A DNA stretch of 64,000 bases from Streptomyces cynarae (GTDB lineage: Bacteria; Actinomycetota; Actinomycetes; Streptomycetales; Streptomycetaceae): positions 5,486,001 to 5,550,000 of the forward strand of contig NZ_CP106793.1 of the NCBI RefSeq assembly GCF_025642135.1, in the 5' to 3' direction. Shown here in pieces: positions 10,956 to 20,233 of this stretch. Under the pieces are notes generated by a model that was not told where the DNA came from, made no database searches, and saw only the letters and a list, made by a program, of their open reading frames with translations. The position numbers and the translations under genes are program-made. The stretch's first letter is position 1. Every line of letters begins with the position of its first letter.

Positions 10956-11683
10956 CCCGGGCTCGATCCCTGCGCGAGGGCGCGCTCCACGATCGCCTCC
11001 AGCTGGTCGTGGTGCGCGCCCTTCCAGTACGCGCGGCCGCAGTCGAGGCAGCGGGCGAAGACGTCGTACGTCCGTCGCGTGCCGTGTTCGAGCTGGTCGG
11101 CGACCTCGTCCTTGGTGGCGTCGCGGAGCAGGCCGTTGCAGGCCGTACAGCGCGTCCACGGCCGCAGCTCGGGCGCGAACCGGTCGAGCACGTCGCGGAG
11201 TTGCTCCTCGGGCCGGGTGCTGTAGACGAACGCGCCCGCCCACAGCTCGCGGCGGCGCAGCAGCCCCCGGTCACGGCTGAGCATCACCCGGCGCTCGGCG
11301 GCGGACCGTGCCGCGAGGGCCGCGTCCCCGATGTCCGTGGACTCGTACGCCGCGTCCACGCCGAGCAGCCGCAGCCGGCGGGCCAGGGTGCCGAGGTGGA
11401 CGTCGAGGAGGAAGCGGAGCGGAGCGCCCGGCACCCGCTGGGGCCGCTCGACGGGGCGCACCTCGATGGTCTCCCCGGCAGCCGGCACATGGGACGCGGC
11501 CACGGTGTGGCCGTCCACGACGAGCGCCCCCACCTCGGTCAGCGGCACACCGAGCGACTCGACGACATGACCGAGCGTGGACGCCCCGTCGGTGACGACC
11601 TGCGTGGGGCGCCCGCGCCGCGCATGCGGTACGAAGAGCCCCAGCTCGGGGGCGAACTCGATGTGGATCTCGGGTCCGTTCAC
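10952..11683 (-). CDS. Mut7-C RNase-domain protein with ubiquitin-like N-terminus
   Basis: A 243-residue protein. The N-terminal 80 residues resemble a ThiS/ubiquitin-like beta-grasp domain; residues about 90-240 are a Mut7-C (PIN-fold) domain with the acidic start FLLDVHLGTLARRLR and a zinc-ribbon pair CTAC and CLDC. A role in RNA metabolism is inferred from the family and has not been shown. Its stop overlaps the stop of the converging oxidase gene by four bases, leaving no room for a terminator between them. Confidence 0.83.
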   Translation of the reverse strand: MNGPEIHIEFAPELGLFVPHARRGRPTQVVTDGASTLGHVVESLGVPLTEVGALVVDGHTVAASHVPAAGETIEVRPVERPQRVPGAPLRFLLDVHLGTLARRLRLLGVDAAYESTDIGDAALAARSAAERRVMLSRDRGLLRRRELWAGAFVYSTRPEEQLRDVLDRFAPELRPWTRCTACNGLLRDATKDEVADQLEHGTRRTYDVFARCLDCGRAYWKGAHHDQLEAIVERALAQGSSPG

Positions 11684-11708
11684 CTGGTCAGGATGGCACG
11701 CGGGCCGC

Positions 11709-12356
11709 TCAGGAGCCTTCGGGTTTCCGCTCGAGTCCGTGTTCCATGACGTCCAGCGCCCGTTCCATCAGATCACGGAGCTCGCCGTCGAAGCCGTTCT
11801 CCGCCCAGTACATGGAGACCTCCATCATGCCGCCGATGAGCGCCATGGCGCAGACGCGCACTTCAAGGCTCTCCGGGTCGCGGCCGGTGCGCTCCGCGAG
11901 GGCCTGGCGGAGCAGGCGCCCGGTCTCCGACATGCTCTCGAAGTACCGGGAGCGGATGGCGGGGACCTGGACCCCGAGGTGCGCCCGCAGCCGGAGCACC
12001 TCGGGATCCTCCTGCTCGCTCAGGTCGAGGGCCTTGCCCATCACGTACCGGATGGAGTCCATCCACGGCTCGTCCTCGGGCCGTGCGCGCAACGCCTCCA
12101 GCATCAGCGGGTCGTACTCGTCCGTGAGGACGATGTCCTCCTTGGTCGGGAAGTAACGGAAGACGGTGGACGGCGACACCTCGGCCCGGTCGGCGATCTG
12201 CTCGATCGTCGTGGCGTCGTACCCCTGCTCTCTGATCAGCGCGTACGTCGCGGCACGGATCGCTTCGCGGGTCTTGATCTTCTTCCTCTCCCGCAGTCCG
12301 AGTCGGGGGCGGTCGGCGGGGGAGTAGGGGGAACGTGCGGCCGTCATGCGGGTCAT
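11709..12356 (-). CDS. TetR-family regulator
   Basis: A 215-residue repressor-type protein. The N-terminal helix-turn-helix (TTIEQIADRAEVSPSTVFRY, about residues 49-68) is followed by a diverse ligand-binding domain. It is the second gene of a two-gene transcript; its start overlaps the stop of the upstream MFS gene (ATGA). An in-frame ATG three codons later is an alternative start. It probably controls the exporter. Because it lies downstream of that promoter it would be autoregulated. Confidence 0.87.
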   Translation of the reverse strand: MTRMTAARSPYSPADRPRLGLRERKKIKTREAIRAATYALIREQGYDATTIEQIADRAEVSPSTVFRYFPTKEDIVLTDEYDPLMLEALRARPEDEPWMDSIRYVMGKALDLSEQEDPEVLRLRAHLGVQVPAIRSRYFESMSETGRLLRQALAERTGRDPESLEVRVCAMALIGGMMEVSMYWAENGFDGELRDLMERALDVMEHGLERKPEGS

Positions 12357-13918
12357 TGTCCGGCATCGGCCTGGGAGGTGACCATCTCGGAGGTCTCACG
12401 CGGCTCGTTCCGTGCGGCGGCCGCGCCCGGCAGGAACGCCGCGGCCAGCAACGCCGAGACGAGAGCGGCGAGGCCGCACACCAGCAGGACCATGCTCATG
12501 CCGTGGACGTACGCACTGTTCGCCGAGGCCGCGAGGTGGGCCGAGCCCGCCTGCTGGGCCACGATGTGCGCGGCGACGACCGAGTCCCCGGCGGTGTGCG
12601 CCGCCTGTGCGGGCAGCCCGGTCACGTCGAGGCGGTCCCGGAAGGCGCCCGCCAGCAGGCTGCCGAGGAGGGCGATGCCGATGGCGCCGCCGACCTGGCG
12701 CAAGGTCATCAGCAGTCCGGAGCCGCTGCCCGCCCGGTCCTTGGGCAGGGTGGCCAGCGCCCCGTCCATGGCCGGGACCACCGAGAAGCCGAAGCCGACG
12801 CCCACGATGGACAGCCACAGCGCGGTGAAGCCGTACCCGGAGTCCACCGTCGTACGGCTGCCGAGGAACGCCGCGAACGCGAGCACCACCAGGCCGGCGC
12901 TGACCACGGCCCGTGCGCCGAACCGGGCGACGACCGGCTGCGCCCCCCGGGCGGCGATCATCAGTCCGCCCATCATCGGCAGCAGACGCAGTCCGGTACC
13001 CAAGGCGTCGTGGCCGAGCACGGCCTGGAGGTAGGGCGGTAGCACGAACATCAGGCCGGACAGCACGAACATCACCAGGGTCGCGGCGATCGTGTTGAGC
13101 AGGAAGCCCCGCTGTGCGAGCAGCGTCATGTCGAGCATGGGCCGGATCGCCCGGCGCTCCCGCAGGACGAGGCCGGTCAGCAGCACGGTGCCGACGGCGA
13201 ACAGGGCGAGGACGAGAAGGTCGCCCCAGCCCCGCCCGGGTGCCTCGATGATGGCGTAGACGAGCGCGCCGAGGCCGCTCGCGGTGAGCGCGGTGGAGAC
13301 GGCGTCCACCCTTGGAGCAGCCGGGTCGCGGGTCTCGGGCAGCAGGAGGACGCAGGCCGCGACGCCGATACCGACCATCGGCACGTTGATCAGGAAGACC
13401 GAGCCCCACCAGAAGTGGTTCAGCAGCCAGCCGCCGATGATCGGGCCGAGCGGCATAGAGAGTGCCGATGCGGCCGAGATGACGCCGACGGCCTTGGTGC
13501 GCTCCTCGGGCGTGAACAGTGAGGGCAGCACGGACAGGGCGAGCGGCATGATCAGTGCCCCGCCGACGCCCATGACGGCACGGGCGACGATCACGCCGGT
13601 CACGCCCCCGGCCAGGGCGCCCACCAGGGAGCCCGCCAGGAAGAGGCCGAGTCCGGTGATCAGCATGCGCCGCCGCCCGAAACGGTCGCCGAGGAGGCCG
13701 GCGGGGAGCATCAGCGCCGCGAAGACCACGACGTACGCGTCCGCCATCCACTGCTGCTGCCCGGTGGAAGCGCCGAGGTCCCGAGCCATCGTGGGCAGCG
13801 CCACGTTGAGGATCGTCATGTCGAAACCGAGCACCAGCATGCTCGCGACCAGGGCCCCGAGGGCCCACCAACGGCGGCGATCGCGCCGCACCGCTTCGTC
13901 GTGCGTGACAGTCACCAT
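12353..13918 (-). CDS. MFS multidrug exporter, DHA2 family (14 TM)
   Basis: A 521-residue drug:H+ antiporter with about 14 membrane segments. The signature between segments 2 and 3, GDRFGRRRML, and the segment-5 antiporter motif region (GVGGALIMP, then GPIIGGWLL) are clear. The ATG at 13918 has no ribosome site, and the predicted promoter would start the mRNA only a few bases upstream. It is co-transcribed with the TetR gene that follows. Confidence 0.88.
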   Translation of the reverse strand: MVTVTHDEAVRRDRRRWWALGALVASMLVLGFDMTILNVALPTMARDLGASTGQQQWMADAYVVVFAALMLPAGLLGDRFGRRRMLITGLGLFLAGSLVGALAGGVTGVIVARAVMGVGGALIMPLALSVLPSLFTPEERTKAVGVISAASALSMPLGPIIGGWLLNHFWWGSVFLINVPMVGIGVAACVLLLPETRDPAAPRVDAVSTALTASGLGALVYAIIEAPGRGWGDLLVLALFAVGTVLLTGLVLRERRAIRPMLDMTLLAQRGFLLNTIAATLVMFVLSGLMFVLPPYLQAVLGHDALGTGLRLLPMMGGLMIAARGAQPVVARFGARAVVSAGLVVLAFAAFLGSRTTVDSGYGFTALWLSIVGVGFGFSVVPAMDGALATLPKDRAGSGSGLLMTLRQVGGAIGIALLGSLLAGAFRDRLDVTGLPAQAAHTAGDSVVAAHIVAQQAGSAHLAASANSAYVHGMSMVLLVCGLAALVSALLAAAFLPGAAAARNEPRETSEMVTSQADAGQ

Positions 13919-13928
13919 GAAGTGAGAG

Positions 13929-13956
13929 TAACTATCAAATTCTATTCTACAGTCAA
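13929..13956 (-). promoter_or_regulatory. Promoter of the MFS-TetR transcript
   Basis: On the minus strand a -35 TTGACT (13956-13951) and -10 TAGTTA (13934-13929) are 16 bases apart in a strikingly A/T-rich patch. The expected start point lies near 13922, four bases before the ATG, so the message would be almost leaderless. The spacer ATAGAATTTGATAG is an imperfect dyad and could be the TetR operator. Confidence 0.5.
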
Positions 13957-13984
13957 GAGAGAGCTTCTCCGAGCACACGAAAAT

Positions 13985-14009
13985 GGCCACGGCTCCAGGA
14001 GCCGTGGCC
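13985..14009 (-). terminator. Intrinsic terminator of the hemolysin III gene
   Basis: A perfect 10-bp inverted repeat (GGCCACGGCT / AGCCGTGGCC) with a five-base loop is followed on the minus strand by ATTTT. It begins 20 bases after the stop of the gene at 14029 and insulates the MFS promoter just downstream. Confidence 0.8.
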
Positions 14010-14028
14010 GGGAAGACGCTGAGAGCCG

Positions 14029-14751
14029 CTAGGTGTGCTGGTACGCCACCAGGGAGATGCACACGTAGTGCACGACGAACGCGGCGAGCGTGAAGGAGTG
14101 GAAGACCTCGTGGAAGCCGAACCACCGCGGTGACGGGTTCGGCCGCTTGATGCCGTAGATCACGCCGCCCGCGCTGTACAGAAGGCCGCCGACGACGACG
14201 AGCACCAGCACCGCGATCCCGCCCGCCCGCATGAAGTCCGGGAGGAAGAAGACCGCCGCCCATCCCATCGCGATGTAGCAGGGCGTGTAGAGCCAGCGTG
14301 GGGCGCCGACCCAGAAGACCCGGAAGGCTATGCCTGCCGCCGCGGCGGCCCAGATCCCCCACAGCAGCCACCGCCCCTTCGTGCCCGGCAGGAGCAGCAG
14401 GGTCAGTGGCGTGTAGGTGCCCGCGATGATCAGGAAGATGTTCGCGTGGTCGAGCCGGCGCAGCACGCCGTCCATGCGCGGGCTCCAGTTGCCGCGGTGG
14501 TAGAGCGCGCTCACGCCGAAGAGCAGGCAGGCGGTCAGGACGTAGATGCCGCAGGCGATTCTGCCGCGCGTGGAGTTCGCGAGGGCCGTGAGGACGAGGC
14601 CCGCGATGAGTACGGCCGGGAACATCCCCAGGTGCAGCCAGCCGCGGAGCTTGGGCTTGACCGGGTGGGGCAGGGAGAGCGCTACGGGCCCGCGGCCTGC
14701 TGCCGGCGAGTCCGTGGGCGCGTCGGGGACGGACGCAGTCATGCGCGGCAT
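14029..14751 (-). CDS. Hemolysin III / PAQR-type membrane protein
   Basis: A 240-residue protein with seven membrane segments. Conserved family residues are visible: LYHRGNW near the second segment, LDHANIFLIIAGTYTP, and HEVFHSFTLAAFVVHY near the C-terminus, whose histidines bind zinc in related receptors. Bacterial members are called hemolysin III, but haemolysis is rarely shown; a membrane hydrolase or homeostasis role is as likely. An ATG three codons inside is an alternative start. Confidence 0.85.
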   Translation of the reverse strand: MPRMTASVPDAPTDSPAAGRGPVALSLPHPVKPKLRGWLHLGMFPAVLIAGLVLTALANSTRGRIACGIYVLTACLLFGVSALYHRGNWSPRMDGVLRRLDHANIFLIIAGTYTPLTLLLLPGTKGRWLLWGIWAAAAAGIAFRVFWVGAPRWLYTPCYIAMGWAAVFFLPDFMRAGGIAVLVLVVVGGLLYSAGGVIYGIKRPNPSPRWFGFHEVFHSFTLAAFVVHYVCISLVAYQHT

Positions 14752-15050
14752 GGTACCTACGGAACCGTAAGTAGTGGATCAGAGTGCGACCGATATCACC
14801 CGGCCCGTCCGGACTGTGCGGATACGGCCGCCGCGCAAAAAAACCTTCTGTCGAACTCTACGCGCACGCAAAGAAACGCGGCGACATGTGGCGATCCCCA
14901 CTCCGCTCAGGTGTGACGTCCTCTGGACAGATGCGCAATCTCGTCGGATGATCAAATGAGTGCGGTCGGCACCGGATGAGCGGCTACGAAGCATCCGGGT
15001 CGCAGCCCCCACGGGGCAATCAACACAAAATCCCTCATCTAGGAGCGATC
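14752..15050. other. Divergent promoter region, hlyIII / pckG
   Basis: 299 bases between diverging genes. An A-rich run at about 14838-14844 and generally low G/C compared with flanks fit promoter DNA. The pckG leader ends with a good AGGAG ribosome site at 15041-15045. No operator dyad of note was seen. Confidence 0.5.
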
Positions 15051-16874
15051 GTGGCGCGCGACATCGCGGCTCCCTCAACCGTCCCCACCCAGCACAAGGA
15101 CCTGATCTCGTGGGTCAACGAGATCGCCGAACTGACGCAGCCGGACAGCGTGGTCTGGTGTGACGGATCCGAGGCCGAATACGAGCGCTTGTGCGATGAG
15201 CTCGTCCGCAAGGGCACCTTCAAGAAGCTCGACCCGATCAAGCGCCCGAACTCGTACTACGCCGCCTCCGACCCGACGGATGTGGCCCGGGTCGAGGACC
15301 GGACGTTCATCTGCTCCGAGAAGGAGGAGGACGCGGGTCCGACGAACCACTGGAAGGCGCCCGCGGAGATGCGGGAGATCTTCCAGGGCGAGAAGGGCCT
15401 GTTCCGCGGGTCCATGCGCGGCCGGACGATGTACGTCGTGCCCTTCTGCATGGGCCCGCTCGGCTCGCCGCTCTCCGCGATAGGCGTGGAGATCACGGAC
15501 TCCGCCTACGTCGCGGTCTCCATGCGCACCATGACGCGCATGGGCCAGGCGGTCCTCGACGAGCTCGGTTCCGAGGGCTTCTTCGTCAAGGCCGTCCACT
15601 CGCTGGGCGCCCCGCTCGAGCCCGGCCAGGAGGACGTGCCCTGGCCCTGCAACTCGACCAAGTACATCTCGCACTTCCCGGAGGCCCGGGAGATCTGGTC
15701 GTACGGCTCCGGCTACGGCGGCAACGCGCTGCTGGGCAAGAAGTGCTACGCGCTGCGTATCGCCTCGGTCATGGCGCGTGACGAGGGCTGGCTGGCCGAG
15801 CACATGCTGATCCTCAAGCTCACGCCCCCGCAGGGCGAGTCCAAGTACGTCGCCGCCGCCTTCCCGAGCGCCTGCGGCAAGACGAACCTCGCCATGCTGG
15901 AGCCGACGATCTCCGGCTGGACGGTCGAGACGATCGGCGACGACATCGCGTGGATGCGCTTCGGCGAGGACGGCCGCCTGTACGCGATCAACCCCGAGGC
16001 AGGCTTCTTCGGCGTCGCGCCCGGCACCGGTGAGCACACCAACGCCAACGCGATGAAGACGCTGTGGGGCAACGCGGTCTTCACCAACGTCGCCCTCACC
16101 GACGACAACGACATCTGGTGGGAGGGCATGACCGAGGAGTCGCCCGCCCACCTGACCGACTGGAAGGGCAACGACTGGACTCCGCAGTCGGAGACCCCCG
16201 CAGCCCACCCCAACGCCCGCTTCACGGTCCCGGCCTCGCAGTGCCCGATCATCGCGCCCGAGTGGGAGGACCCGAAGGGCGTGCCGATCTCGGCGATCCT
16301 GTTCGGCGGCCGCCGCGCCACGGCGGTCCCGCTGGTGACGGAGTCCTTCGACTGGAACCACGGCGTGTTCCTCGGCGCGAACGTCGCCTCCGAGAAGACC
16401 GCAGCGGCCGAGGGCAAGGTCGGCGAGCTGCGCCGCGACCCCTTCGCCATGCTCCCCTTCTGCGGCTACAACATGGGCGACTACATGGCCCACTGGATCG
16501 ACGTGGCCAAGGACAAGGACCAGTCCAAGCTGCCGAAGATCTACTACGTCAACTGGTTCCGCAAGAACGACGAGGGCAAGTTCGTCTGGCCGGGCTTCGG
16601 TGAGAACAGCCGCGTCCTGAAGTGGATCGTGGAGCGCCTGGAGGGCAAGGCCGAGGGCGTCGAGACCCCGATCGGCATCCTCCCGGCCAGGGGTGCCCTG
16701 GACACGAACGGCCTCGTACTCTCCGAGTCCGACCTCGACTTCCTGCTGACGGTCGACAAGGAGGTGTGGCGCGAGGAGGCCGCCCTGGTCCCCGAGCACC
16801 TCAACACCTTCGGCGACCACACCCCCAAGGAGCTGTGGGACGAGTACCGCGCCCTGGTGCAGCGCCTGGGCTGA
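15051..16874 (+). CDS. pckG: Phosphoenolpyruvate carboxykinase (GTP)
   Basis: A 607-residue enzyme converting oxaloacetate and GTP to PEP, GDP and CO2, the entry to gluconeogenesis. The kinase-1a P-loop [13 protein letters not shown] and the following metal-binding TIGDDIAWM are exact GTP-class features, as is [15 protein letters not shown] with the guanine-binding region. Length matches the family. The start is GTG at 15051 with AGGAG five bases upstream; the frame remains open for 75 bases further but without support. It is probably monocistronic, ending at the hairpin at 16970-17003. Confidence 0.96.
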   Translation: MARDIAAPSTVPTQHKDLISWVNEIAELTQPDSVVWCDGSEAEYERLCDELVRKGTFKKLDPIKRPNSYYAASDPTDVARVEDRTFICSEKEEDAGPTNHWKAPAEMREIFQGEKGLFRGSMRGRTMYVVPFCMGPLGSPLSAIGVEITDSAYVAVSMRTMTRMGQAVLDELGSEGFFVKAVHSLGAPLEPGQEDVPWPCNSTKYISHFPEAREIWSYGSGYGGNALLGKKCYALRIASVMARDEGWLAEHMLILKLTPPQGESKYVAAAFPSACGKTNLAMLEPTISGWTVETIGDDIAWMRFGEDGRLYAINPEAGFFGVAPGTGEHTNANAMKTLWGNAVFTNVALTDDNDIWWEGMTEESPAHLTDWKGNDWTPQSETPAAHPNARFTVPASQCPIIAPEWEDPKGVPISAILFGGRRATAVPLVTESFDWNHGVFLGANVASEKTAAAEGKVGELRRDPFAMLPFCGYNMGDYMAHWIDVAKDKDQSKLPKIYYVNWFRKNDEGKFVWPGFGENSRVLKWIVERLEGKAEGVETPIGILPARGALDTNGLVLSESDLDFLLTVDKEVWREEAALVPEHLNTFGDHTPKELWDEYRALVQRLG

Positions 16875-16969
16875 CGCCCCGTTTGAACTCCGCGGCCGGT
16901 CGGACTTGCCCTGACCTGCGACGTCGACAGGACCGGCCGCGGTGGCAGCACCGTGTTCCAACGGGCCGG

Positions 16970-17003
16970 GCCCGCACCCGTACAACGGGGTACGGGTGCG
17001 GGC
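16970..17003. terminator. Hairpin between pckG and collagen-like gene
   Basis: A perfect 14-bp stem (GCCCGCACCCGTAC / GTACGGGTGCGGGC) with a six-base loop sits between two converging genes. No clear U-tract follows on either strand, but such G/C-rich stems commonly end transcription in streptomycetes. A weaker outer repeat, GCGGCCGGTC / GACCGGCCGC, lies just upstream at about 16899-16940. Confidence 0.65.
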
Positions 17004-17044
17004 GTCGGCCCATGTGGCGGCTCCATGAGGCTCTGTCCGGCGAT

Positions 17045-17863
17045 TCAGTCCCTAAGGAAACCCTTGCCCGTCTTCAGGTCCTTGATGGAGAGATCCGCGC
17101 CGTTCCGTGGCGCGCCCGACACCGACCCGCGAGGCGGCTTGTGGGAGCGGAGCGCGGCGGCCGGCGTGGGTGGGAACGGGGCACAAACGAGGTTCGGGTT
17201 CGTACCGGTGCAGGTGGTGATGTGAGCGAAACCCTCGGTGTCCACTCCCTTGATGTAGAAGGTGTTGTCGTCCGGTGAGGGAGTCGCTCCCGGGTCAACG
17301 GCTACCCCGAGGGCGCAGAGGTTCGGCGGCGCATCGGCCACGACGATGAAGCCGGCGGGCCCTGCGGGGGTGCCGGGCGGCCCTGCAGAGGCGAACACCC
17401 TCCCAGCGAAGATGACGGCGTCGTACTCCACGCCCTCCGTGATGACGGAGTCCCACTCGATACACGGCCCCGTGTTGCCGGTGGCACCGGTGGCCCCGGT
17501 GGCCCCCGTCGCCCCGGTGGCCCCGCTGGCCCCGGTTGCCCCCGTCGCCCCGGTGGCTCCCGTGCGCCCGATCGGGCCCGTCGGGCCTGTGGCGCCCGTC
17601 TTGCCTTTCTCCTTGCACCTGCCGTCCTCACCTACCGCACCTACCGCACCTACCGCACCTACCGCGAGGTGAGTGCCGTCGGCCTTCTTCCCGTCCCTGC
17701 AGTCGTCGCCGCCGATCTTGCCCGCCGGCGTACCCGCCAGTGCGGGGGTGGTGAAGCCCAGCATCACGAGGGCGAGTGTCGCCATCGTGGCGCCCGCGAG
17801 CCTTCGGCCCCGCTGCGGAAGCGGGCCGAGGCCGGTTGACGCGGTCCTGTTCTCAGGACTCAT
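17045..17863 (-). CDS. Secreted collagen-like protein 1 (Gly-X-Thr repeats)
   Basis: A 272-residue protein: a signal peptide with a hydrophobic core and cleavage near ALA at about residue 43; a polar stretch with two Cys and three Ala-Val-Gly repeats; a collagen-like block of about 16 Gly-X-Y triplets, mainly Gly-Ala-Thr (with GPTGPIG at its start); then a 130-residue C-terminal domain with several Cys. The ATG at 17863 follows AAGGAGC. Gly-X-Thr triplets are the O-glycosylated substrate in characterised bacterial collagen-like proteins (Bacillus BclA), and three membrane glycosyltransferases lie directly upstream. No LPXTG-type anchor is seen. Confidence 0.83.
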   Translation of the reverse strand: MSPENRTASTGLGPLPQRGRRLAGATMATLALVMLGFTTPALAGTPAGKIGGDDCRDGKKADGTHLAVGAVGAVGAVGEDGRCKEKGKTGATGPTGPIGRTGATGATGATGASGATGATGATGATGATGNTGPCIEWDSVITEGVEYDAVIFAGRVFASAGPPGTPAGPAGFIVVADAPPNLCALGVAVDPGATPSPDDNTFYIKGVDTEGFAHITTCTGTNPNLVCAPFPPTPAAALRSHKPPRGSVSGAPRNGADLSIKDLKTGKGFLRD

Positions 17864-18022
17864 GAATTGCTCCTTGTGGAACGAATGGAGTGACCTCCAG
17901 AGGTGCATTCGAACCTCATCGGCATCTTTGGGCTGACTGGACGTCAAAATATGGAAGGCGCACGGAACGGTCGCCAAATTGGTCGAGAGGAGCGGTCTGA
18001 TTGGTCGAAGCTCTATACGAAT
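17864..18022 (-). promoter_or_regulatory. Leader and promoter region of collagen-like gene 1
   Basis: 159 bases with locally reduced G/C. On the minus strand it contains two direct copies of CGACCAAT and a TTGACGT that also occurs upstream of collagen-like gene 2 (23882). No convincing -10 was found for it. Confidence 0.3.
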
Positions 18023-18058
18023 GTGTGCCGTGCCCTGGACGATTCGGGCACGGCACAC
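18023..18058 (-). terminator. Strong hairpin upstream of collagen-like gene 1
   Basis: A perfect 13-bp stem, GTGTGCCGTGCCC / GGGCACGGCACAC, with a ten-base loop. It separates collagen-like gene 1 from whatever is transcribed upstream on the minus strand. Sequence 18060-18318 next to it holds no recognisable gene and may be a relic. Confidence 0.55.
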
Positions 18059-18318
18059 TTCGGTGGGATCCCGGAGAGATAAGGGCCGCTTGTAGTTCTG
18101 TGAGGGCCCCTTCTTGACGACCCAGGGGTCCACGCCCGGCGCCAGGCCGCTGGACCTGGGTCGGGGACCAGCAGGACGCTGCAGGCGTTGAACGACTCCG
18201 TATGAACTCGGCGAACAGAGGCCGGGGGCCGCACCGTACAACGGCGTACGGGGCGGGCCCCTGCCTCATGCACGAACGCTGGGCTTGCCTCCGGCCCGCC
18301 GTCGGCAGGCCGGAGTTG
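18059..18318. other. Gene-free stretch with hairpin
   Basis: No frame here shows convincing coding bias. A stem CTCCGGCC / GGCCGGAG at about 18290-18316 abuts the left end of the 200-bp element and could be the original terminator of the glycosyltransferase gene at 18515, now separated from it by the element. Confidence 0.35.
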
Positions 18319-18518
18319 CTAGTGCTGCGACCGGAAAGGTTCACCGGCTCGCGACGCCCGGCACGGCACCTCGCTGCGTTGTCGCATCACCGGAGTACAT
18401 CCAGTACGCGGGCGATGCTCCGCCTTGCGATGCTCCCCCACAGCCCGAAAGGCGTGGGGGTACCCCCAGCACCGGACGCCGTGAGCTTTCCGGCAAACCT
18501 TTCCGGTCACAGCACTAG
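18319..18518. mobile_element. 200-bp MITE-like element with long terminal inverted repeats
   Basis: The element is exactly 200 bases. Its 29-bp ends, 18319-18347 and 18490-18518, are inverted copies with three mismatches; both begin CTAGTGCTG and share GACCGGAAAGGTT. Imperfect pairing extends inward to about 46 bp (for example GACGCCCGGCAC against GTGCCGGACGCC-like sequence). The interior carries the TGGGGGTACCCCCA palindrome family also seen at 3082. It has no reading frame for a transposase, so it would be a non-autonomous element or a structured RNA. CTAG at each outer end may be the target site. Its right end supplies the TAG stop of the gene at 18515. Confidence 0.78.
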
Positions 18519-19777
18519 GGGGCACCGAGCTCGAAGATCGCAAATCCGGCGAACCAACCGGAGGCGAGCGCACAAGTGCCGAGCACAGTCACCAGCGCGG
18601 GTCGGCTGAGCCTGCTCAGGGCGATGGCGAGCGGGATGAGCAACGGAAAGGCGGGCAGCAGAAAGCGAGAGACGTTGGAGAAGATCTGCTGGTTGCAGAC
18701 GAGGATCGCCACGGTGGCCAGGGTATGGACCATCAGGACGGCGGGTGGGCGCAGTCGCACCAACAGGACGATCAGGATCGGCAGTGCCAGGATGATCAGT
18801 GCGGCCAGGAGGTCTGGGACGGGAGCGGCGAACACGTAGTCGTTGCGTCCGAGCATGATGCTCCGCATGGTGGCGAAAGTGAACTGGCCACCGTCGAAGA
18901 AGTGCAGCCAGGCGCCGCGCTGGAGCTTGAAGTAGCCGCCCCAGTCGCCCATCCGCCAGCCGACCCAGCCCACGTATCCCAGGAGCCCGAGCGGCGCCAG
19001 CGTCATAGCGATCAGAGGGCGCTCGACTCGGTCCCTGTGCCGGAAAAGCGCTACGAGTGCTGCCAGGCCCACTGCTGCGATCAGGGTCACCGCGGTCGGC
19101 CGGCTGAGCCCGGCCGTCAGGGCGAGTACCCCGGCAGTGATCCATCGCCCGGTAATCACCGCGTAACAGGACCAAGCGGCGAGCGCGACGAAGGTGGAGT
19201 CCGAGTAGACCGCCCACTCCGCGCCGGATCCCGGCATGACCGCCCAGAGGCCGGCCGCGATCACACCGGCGCGAACCCCGCCGAGCCGCTCCGCCACGGC
19301 GAAGACGCCGGCCGCGGCCAACAGCGAAGCAACCACCGCGACCAGCATCCCGGCACCGTACAGGCCGAGGCCGGTGATCTCGGAGACCAGGCGCATCAGG
19401 CCCGGGTAGAGAGGGAAGAACGCGGCCGAGTTCTCCTGGAACGTGTACCAGGGGGAATTGGTGATCGGCACCAGCTGTGGGTCGTACCCGAACTGTGCGA
19501 TTAGTTGGTACCACCAGCCGTCGAAGGAAGCGGGCACGTCCCAGGGGTGGGCGCCGCCGCCGAGGCGCGGAGACTTCGTGAGGTAGTAGCCGGAATAGTC
19601 GACCAGTCGCATGAAGACCGCGAAGCCCACCAGTTTCAATACCGCGTAGCATCCGACGGCCGGCCCATAGCGCCGTACCAGTCTGCGCGATCGCTGTTGC
19701 AGGGGCGCCGGGGCGGCTGGAGGTGTGCTGTCGCGCTGTGCGGGCTGGGCAGGGATAACGGTCGGCATCGTGCTCAT
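18515..19777 (-). CDS. PIG-V-like polytopic mannosyltransferase
   Basis: A 420-residue membrane protein with about ten segments. It resembles bacterial PIG-V/GT-C mannosyltransferases: a first luminal loop with FDGWWYQLIAQFGYD (the family's D-G-W/WY motif, near residue 85-100), then FFPLYPGLMRL and a downstream GLSRPTA motif. It would use a polyprenyl-phosphate mannose donor outside the membrane. The ATG at 19777 has only a weak ribosome site. The last codon abuts the MITE-like element, whose CTAG forms the stop, so the original C-terminus may have been altered. It lies in the same orientation as collagen-like gene 1 and two GT39-like genes. Confidence 0.82.
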   Translation of the reverse strand: MSTMPTVIPAQPAQRDSTPPAAPAPLQQRSRRLVRRYGPAVGCYAVLKLVGFAVFMRLVDYSGYYLTKSPRLGGGAHPWDVPASFDGWWYQLIAQFGYDPQLVPITNSPWYTFQENSAAFFPLYPGLMRLVSEITGLGLYGAGMLVAVVASLLAAAGVFAVAERLGGVRAGVIAAGLWAVMPGSGAEWAVYSDSTFVALAAWSCYAVITGRWITAGVLALTAGLSRPTAVTLIAAVGLAALVALFRHRDRVERPLIAMTLAPLGLLGYVGWVGWRMGDWGGYFKLQRGAWLHFFDGGQFTFATMRSIMLGRNDYVFAAPVPDLLAALIILALPILIVLLVRLRPPAVLMVHTLATVAILVCNQQIFSNVSRFLLPAFPLLIPLAIALSRLSRPALVTVLGTCALASGWFAGFAIFELGAP

Positions 19778-20233
19778 CGGTTGGACTCATTCCGCCGTTG
19801 TGGACGATCGTTCGCGAACCTATACACCGGTGCAGGTCAGGGGTGCGCAGACACGCCATACCGGTGTATTACGGGCCTTTGAACACCCACAACGGCAGCG
19901 GCACCAAGCGAGACACCGCGGCGGTGGCATGGAGCCACGATCCCCGCGCCGGCTGGCATGTGCGGCGTGTCCGGTATGGTCCGGCCGCGCCAGGGCGATG
20001 ATGCCGCTGCGGCGGGCGAGCCTGGTGAGGCAGGCTATGTCCCGGCCCAGGCCCGAGACTTCCGCCTCCTGCTGCGAGGTGCCCTCGAGGCCCCGAGGCA
20101 TCGCCTGGCGCGCCCGCGACGCGGAGTGGGCTCCTGTGGTGCCCGGGCCTGTTCGGGCACGGAATCCAACTGTCGGAATCGGCGGAGAGATTCGGTGCCA
20201 ATCCACGGGCTGGACATCAGGCGGCCCACGCAA
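19778..20233. other. 456-base gap upstream of the PIG-V-like gene
   Basis: Bases 19820-20233 can be read on the minus strand as a 137-residue frame, but it resembles no family and has mixed codon bias, so I do not call it. Close to the PIG-V gene is an inverted repeat, ATACACCGGT at 19822-19831 and ACCGGTGTAT at 19860-19869, 28 bases apart, in an A/T-richer patch; this may be the promoter/operator. The rest may be remnant DNA. Confidence 0.4.

Noticed and set aside
8472..11243. A 923-codon minus-strand open frame opposite the copper oxidase gene
   Set aside because: It is the antisense shadow of a strongly supported gene; its residues are Arg/Val/Asp low complexity typical of G/C-rich complements, and no family is recognisable.
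19820..20233. 137-codon minus-strand frame between the PIG-V-like and GT39-like genes
   Set aside because: Residue composition looks random (Cys, Arg, His rich) and overlapping frames are equally open.
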